Notes under the pieces: model-generated | Seen by the model: only the letters and a program-made list of their open reading frames with translations | Told to the model about the DNA's origin: nothing | Database searches by the model: none | Assembly: GCA_964622375.1 (NCBI GenBank) | Contig: CAZUQA010000038.1 | Span: 1 to 26,567 of the forward strand | Length of the DNA: 26,567 nucleotides | Direction of reading: 5' to 3' | DNA from: CAZUQA01 sp964622375 | Lineage (GTDB): Bacteria; Bacillota_I; Bacilli_A; Erysipelotrichales; Erysipelotrichaceae | Shown: in pieces, positions 22,585 to 26,567 of the stretch | Position numbering within the stretch: the first letter of the stretch is position 1 | Layout: every line of letters starts with the position of its first letter | Made by a program: the position numbers and the translations under genes

Positions 22585-24286
22585 GTTCAAATTCCTTGGC
22601 TAATTGTTGGTCAGTGAGTTTCACGATGGTTGGCCGGCCATGAGGACAATGGTAGGGATTTTCGCAGTTTAGTAGCTCCCTTACTAAACTAAGCTGTTGA
22701 TTGCGGTCCAAATATTCATTGAATTTGATTGAACTATGACAAGCTAATGCCGCCAAAGTTGCTTTATGTAACTCGGCGATGTCGAGGCTATCTTGGTTTA
22801 AACAATAATCCAGCAGATCGATCAAAAAAGCTTCAACATCCACCTGGGTAATCCACAAAGGAATACTACGGACTAAAACGGCTTTGGGCCCGTACTCTTC
22901 AAAAGTGATACCAATAGCTGCTACCTTTTCATTTATCTCTGTTAACCTTTGAATATGGCCGATTGTCAGTTCAAGCGGCGCCAGATTAATGCTTTGTTGG
23001 GGATGGTCTTTCTGTAGTAAAGCGCGCCGAAACATTTCGTAATTGCAACGCTCTTGGGCTGCATGTTGGTCGATCAACCACAGTTCATCTTGGAAACTGG
23101 CGATGATGTACTTGCCAAAGGCTTGCCCGATGACTGTTGGTTGGTGTACGATGACTGCCGGGTTATCTTCTAAAATGAGCGATTGTTCGAGTTGCAGTTG
23201 TTGGTAGATTAAGCGATCTGCTTTGTTGTCTAAATTCCCGGTATGACTTTGGTAAGGTAATACCTGTTCGTTTAGCTCAAAATCTTTGATCAGTTGTCCG
23301 CTACTTTTTTCTTTTAAGGTTTTCTTGATGCCGGTTTTAAGTAATGTGGTCAACTCCTTTTCTTTAGAGATTCGAATTTGCCATTTAGTCGGACTGACAT
23401 TGACATCAGTCAATTGCGGATCAGTTGTGATTTTCAAAACTACTAAAGGGTATTTCCCTTTAGGTAGATAATCACTATAAGCTTCAATTACTGCTTTATT
23501 TAAACTGTTGGAAGTAATCAAGCGATTGTTGATGAAAATATTGATGCCGGTTTTATTACTCTTGCTGTAATGGGAGTTACTGATATATCCCGAAATCGCA
23601 AAGTCATAGTCCGCTATTTCCATTTTTAGTAGGCGGCTAAATACTCCGGCTCCGTAAATATTAAATAACAATTCGTCAATTTGGCTATTTCCCGGGGAAT
23701 TAAAAACTAAGCGTTCGTTATTGTAGTATTGAAAGCTGATGTGGGAATAACTCAAGGCAAACTTTTGGATTAAATCACTGATTAAAGCGGTTTCGTATTC
23801 TACTGACTTCAAAAATTTGATACGCGCCGGACTCTGATAAAACAACTCCCTGACTATTACCCCGGTCCCGGGATTTCCCGCTTGGGGTTTTACTTCACTA
23901 ATTACCCCACAGTTGTTGCTGATAGCGAAACTCTGTTGTTGCTGATTACTGATTATCTCACAATGGCTGACAGCTCCGATGGCAGCTAAGGCCTCCCCGC
24001 GAAAACCTAGCGAACTCAAGTGATTCAAATCGTAAGCTTTCGTGATTTTACTGGTAGTGTGCGGTAGAAAAGCCAGTTTAAGATCTTCTTTACTCATTCC
24101 TTCGCCATCGTCGAAAACGGCGATTTCTTCCATCCCGCCATTTTTGATTCTGATACTGATGTTAGTGGCTTGCCCGTCAATCGCATTTTCAATCAATTCC
24201 TTAACAATCGCACTGGGGCGATCTACCACTTCCCCGGCGGCTATCAGATTACTTAGATGTTCATCCAGTACTTTTATTTTATTCAT
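22577..24286 (-). CDS. mutL: DNA mismatch repair protein MutL (endonuclease type)
   Basis: 569 aa. GHKL ATPase motifs: ELIENAID (30-37), DDGEGM (59-64), TTSKI and LGFRGEAL (93-100). The C-terminal domain has the endonuclease motif DQHAAQERCNYE (406-417), an ACHSSIK segment (515-521) and CPHGRP (547-552). This MutL should therefore nick DNA itself, as in bacteria without MutH. The usual NVHP near residue 296 reads NVSP. I choose ATG 24286 over the GTG at 24298: homologues start at this point, and the ATG overlaps the mutS stop by 8 nt (ATGAATAA). Partner of MutS in strand-directed repair. Confidence 0.95.
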   Translation of the reverse strand: MNKIKVLDEHLSNLIAAGEVVDRPSAIVKELIENAIDGQATNISIRIKNGGMEEIAVFDDGEGMSKEDLKLAFLPHTTSKITKAYDLNHLSSLGFRGEALAAIGAVSHCEIISNQQQQSFAISNNCGVISEVKPQAGNPGTGVIVRELFYQSPARIKFLKSVEYETALISDLIQKFALSYSHISFQYYNNERLVFNSPGNSQIDELLFNIYGAGVFSRLLKMEIADYDFAISGYISNSHYSKSNKTGINIFINNRLITSNSLNKAVIEAYSDYLPKGKYPLVVLKITTDPQLTDVNVSPTKWQIRISKEKELTTLLKTGIKKTLKEKSSGQLIKDFELNEQVLPYQSHTGNLDNKADRLIYQQLQLEQSLILEDNPAVIVHQPTVIGQAFGKYIIASFQDELWLIDQHAAQERCNYEMFRRALLQKDHPQQSINLAPLELTIGHIQRLTEINEKVAAIGITFEEYGPKAVLVRSIPLWITQVDVEAFLIDLLDYCLNQDSLDIAELHKATLAALACHSSIKFNEYLDRNQQLSLVRELLNCENPYHCPHGRPTIVKLTDQQLAKEFERG

Positions 24287-26567
24287 CTTTTTCTTCACTC
24301 AATTCTTTCAGCTCCGCTAAGATATTCATTGCCTTAATCGGGGTAATGCCATTGATATCTATTTCAGACAATTGCTGTTTGATTTTGTTGTACTTAGGAT
24401 TTTCTTTGACCATTTCCACGATCATTTCATTCTGCCGAAAACGATGGTTGTCTTCATATTCCTTCAATAAATGATTGGCCCGATCAATAACGGTTTGCGG
24501 CAAATGGGCCAATTTGGCGACATTGATGCCGTAAGATTTACTGGCTTTCCCAGCTTCCACTTTATAAAGGAAAGTGATTTCTTCTTGGCTTTCATGGACT
24601 TTGACATTGACATTTTTTAGGCCTGGCAAACTGTCTTCCAACTGTACCAATTCATGGTAGTGGGTCGAAAACAACACTTTGGCTTTAATACAGGTAGTTA
24701 AGTATTCAATCATCGCCTGTGCCAAAGACATGCCGTCATAAGTTGAAGTTCCCCGTCCTAACTCGTCAAATAAAACCAGAGAGTTCTCTGTCGCTTTCTG
24801 TAGCGCTTGATTAGCTTCGCTCATTTCCACCATGAAAGTCGATTGTCCGCCGCTGATATCATCACTGGCCCCAATCCTGGTGAAAATTTGATCAAACAAA
24901 GGAAGATTGGCTTTTTTAGCACAAACATAACAACCCATTTGTGCCATCAACACCGTTAAAGCCACTTGTCTGATGTAAGTGCTTTTCCCCCCCATGTTCG
25001 GTCCCGTAATCAACAAAGTTGTTGTTTCTTTATCGAGATAGCAACTGTTGGCCACATATTCTTTAGCCAGGCTCTTTGCGAGTATCGGATGTTTCCCGGC
25101 TTCAATAGCTAAAATGCCTTTATTATTAAATTGGGGTTCTACATAACCTGGTTGTTTGCTGATCTCCGCTAAAGCCACTATGGTATCCACCCAAGCTATC
25201 ATACTCGCTATCTTTTGTAAGTCTTCAATTTTTTCACTAACTGTTTCCAACAGCTTATCAAATAATTCTTTTTCTAATTTACTGGCTTGTTGGTAAGATC
25301 GTAATATTTCTTCTTCTTTAGTTTTAAGCTTATCAGTGATAAAGCGCTCGCCATTAACCAAAGTCTGTTTACGCACGAAACCATGTTCATCTTTCAGTAA
25401 ACTTAAGCTTCCTTTGGAAATCTCAATATAGTAACCGAAAACTTTGTTGTAGCCAATCTTGAGATTTTTAATTTGTGTCAATTCTCTTAACTCATTTTCC
25501 ATCTCAAAAATCCATTTTTCACCATGGCTTTGAATATCACGATAATAATCCAGCTCCTCATTAAAGCCGCTTTTAAATATTTGACTGTCTTTACTATAAG
25601 TATGGGGATCATCATTTAAAGCTCGTTGTAATAAATCAATCGTTTCCTGACAAATATCATCTACTTTGATTTCTTGCCATAAAGGATCATTCAGCAAAGC
25701 AAAAATCTTAGCCGCATTCTGCAGACTTACTTTTAGAGCCAGTAAGTCTTTATTGCCAGCCCGATGATATGATAAACGGGCCAACAAGCGTTCAATATCG
25801 TAAATTTCTTTTAGACAGTCTTTTATTTGACTTTTTATTAAGAATTCGCGATTCAAGTAAGCAATCAAACTCAAACGATATTTGATTTTGTTTAAGTCGC
25901 GTAAAGGATTTTCCACCCATAAACGCAAACAACGGTTGCCTAAAGCTGTATGACATTTATTTAAAAACTGATAAAGTGAGATTTTTTGCGGGTTATAGTT
26001 GTTGTTTATTAGCTCTAGATTCAGTTTGCTTTGATAGTCCAAGAAGAGATAGTCAGCGTTACTCAACCACTTAACTTCTCTGATGTTTTTAACTGTTTGT
26101 TTTTGCGTACTCTGTAAATACTGTATTAATAGCTTAATACAGTATTGGTAAAGCGGTTCTTCCGCTACCAAGCTAAAGAGTTCGGGATTGATTTCTGCAG
26201 CACTACTTTGACAGTGGCTGCTGACAACATTAGTCAATTCTTCCAGTTCTAATGTCCCATCATCCACTACTTCTTTCACATTGTGTTCTTGGATGAATTG
26301 TTGCAGACTGGCGACTTGTTTGTTGATACGATGCAAGTAAATGCTCCCCTGACAAATACTGAAGAGACTAAGATAGTAGTATTGTGGTGAAGCAGCGACT
26401 GCCACGATGCTGGCATCCTCCAATCCCTCAAGATTAGTCCCCGGCGTCACAATACGGACAATTTCGCGATTCACCATCGTTTTACCATCCGCTTCATTCA
26501 TTTGTTCAACGATAGCCACCTTGAAGCCGCTATTAACTAAGCGACTCAGATAGTTATCTACAGCGTG
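24279..26567 (-). CDS. mutS: DNA mismatch repair protein MutS, 5' end outside window
   Basis: 762 codons are visible; the frame stays open to the right edge. The GTG at 26519 is not the start. The 16 codons before it read HAVDNYLSRLVNSGFK and continue into VAIVEQM, exactly the mismatch-binding domain sequence of MutS. Roughly the first 50-90 residues, with the F-x-E mismatch-sensing motif, are missing. Visible parts: connector, core and clamp (for example NLKIGYNKVFGYYIEISK), Walker A TGPNMGGKST, the ATPase motif SGGQSTFMVEMSE, Walker B LVLFDELGRGTS and the C-terminal ITPIKAMNILAELK. First gene seen of mutS-mutL-miaA-ABC. Confidence 0.97.
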   Translation of the reverse strand, partial: HAVDNYLSRLVNSGFKVAIVEQMNEADGKTMVNREIVRIVTPGTNLEGLEDASIVAVAASPQYYYLSLFSICQGSIYLHRINKQVASLQQFIQEHNVKEVVDDGTLELEELTNVVSSHCQSSAAEINPELFSLVAEEPLYQYCIKLLIQYLQSTQKQTVKNIREVKWLSNADYLFLDYQSKLNLELINNNYNPQKISLYQFLNKCHTALGNRCLRLWVENPLRDLNKIKYRLSLIAYLNREFLIKSQIKDCLKEIYDIERLLARLSYHRAGNKDLLALKVSLQNAAKIFALLNDPLWQEIKVDDICQETIDLLQRALNDDPHTYSKDSQIFKSGFNEELDYYRDIQSHGEKWIFEMENELRELTQIKNLKIGYNKVFGYYIEISKGSLSLLKDEHGFVRKQTLVNGERFITDKLKTKEEEILRSYQQASKLEKELFDKLLETVSEKIEDLQKIASMIAWVDTIVALAEISKQPGYVEPQFNNKGILAIEAGKHPILAKSLAKEYVANSCYLDKETTTLLITGPNMGGKSTYIRQVALTVLMAQMGCYVCAKKANLPLFDQIFTRIGASDDISGGQSTFMVEMSEANQALQKATENSLVLFDELGRGTSTYDGMSLAQAMIEYLTTCIKAKVLFSTHYHELVQLEDSLPGLKNVNVKVHESQEEITFLYKVEAGKASKSYGINVAKLAHLPQTVIDRANHLLKEYEDNHRFRQNEMIVEMVKENPKYNKIKQQLSEIDINGITPIKAMNILAELKELSEEKDE

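Noticed and set aside
24279..26519. mutS starting at the GTG at 26519 as a complete, N-terminally short gene
   Set aside because: The frame stays open to 26567 and the extra 16 codons match MutS domain I, so the gene is cut by the window edge, not naturally truncated.

Overview
The window looks like a chromosomal segment of a low-GC Gram-positive bacterium (Firmicutes/Bacillota, possibly an Erysipelotrichia-like or other deep Bacilli lineage; the exact taxon is inference). Support comes from gene orders familiar in Firmicutes (tilS-hpt-ftsH, dusB-lysS, mutS-mutL-miaA), a DUF951 gene, strong AGGAGG-type Shine-Dalgarno (SD) sequences, a WXG100 protein, an LPXTG-like surface protein and a TagO/WecA-type enzyme implying a cell wall. 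TGA is used as a normal stop (dusB, folD, DUF951 and the ABC ATPase gene end in it), so this is not a TGA=Trp mollicute. All but two genes lie on the minus strand.

Left part (1-5600): the first codons of a WXG100 (type VII secretion) gene run off the left edge. A 375-bp gene-free stretch with a terminator and a long imperfect inverted repeat follows, then a sortase-type surface protein with a von Willebrand A (VWA) domain. Next come the dusB-lysS unit and a small unrecognised gene with its own promoter and terminator.

Middle (5745-11950): a compact seven-gene minus-strand operon, dtd-folD-DUF951-wecA-tilS-hpt-ftsH, is held together by 7-11 bp overlaps and ends in an intrinsic terminator. It covers translation quality control, one-carbon metabolism, cell-wall polymer initiation, tRNA-Ile modification, purine salvage and membrane proteolysis. 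It is divergent from rarA across a 47-bp promoter region, and both genes appear to start leaderless.

Right-middle (13280-18100): an envelope-type cluster holds a DUF2207 membrane protein with a glycine-rich tail, LemA, a GNAT acetyltransferase, a second LemA and a cation diffusion facilitator. A lone plus-strand DegT-family aminotransferase follows (18350-19537).

Right end (19527-26567): a tight operon mutS (5' end outside the window)-mutL-miaA-ABC ATPase-ABC permease. The permease 3' end overlaps the convergent aminotransferase by 11 bp.

No CRISPR array, tRNA, rRNA, transposase or phage gene was seen. The most unusual signals are three genes whose -10 boxes lie exactly 6 nt before the start codon, a VWA protein with a large insertion apparently closed by two cysteines, and a terminator-like hairpin containing the SD of the ABC ATPase. 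A FolD lacking the usual catalytic lysine and the hint of a type VII secretion locus to the left are also worth attention.
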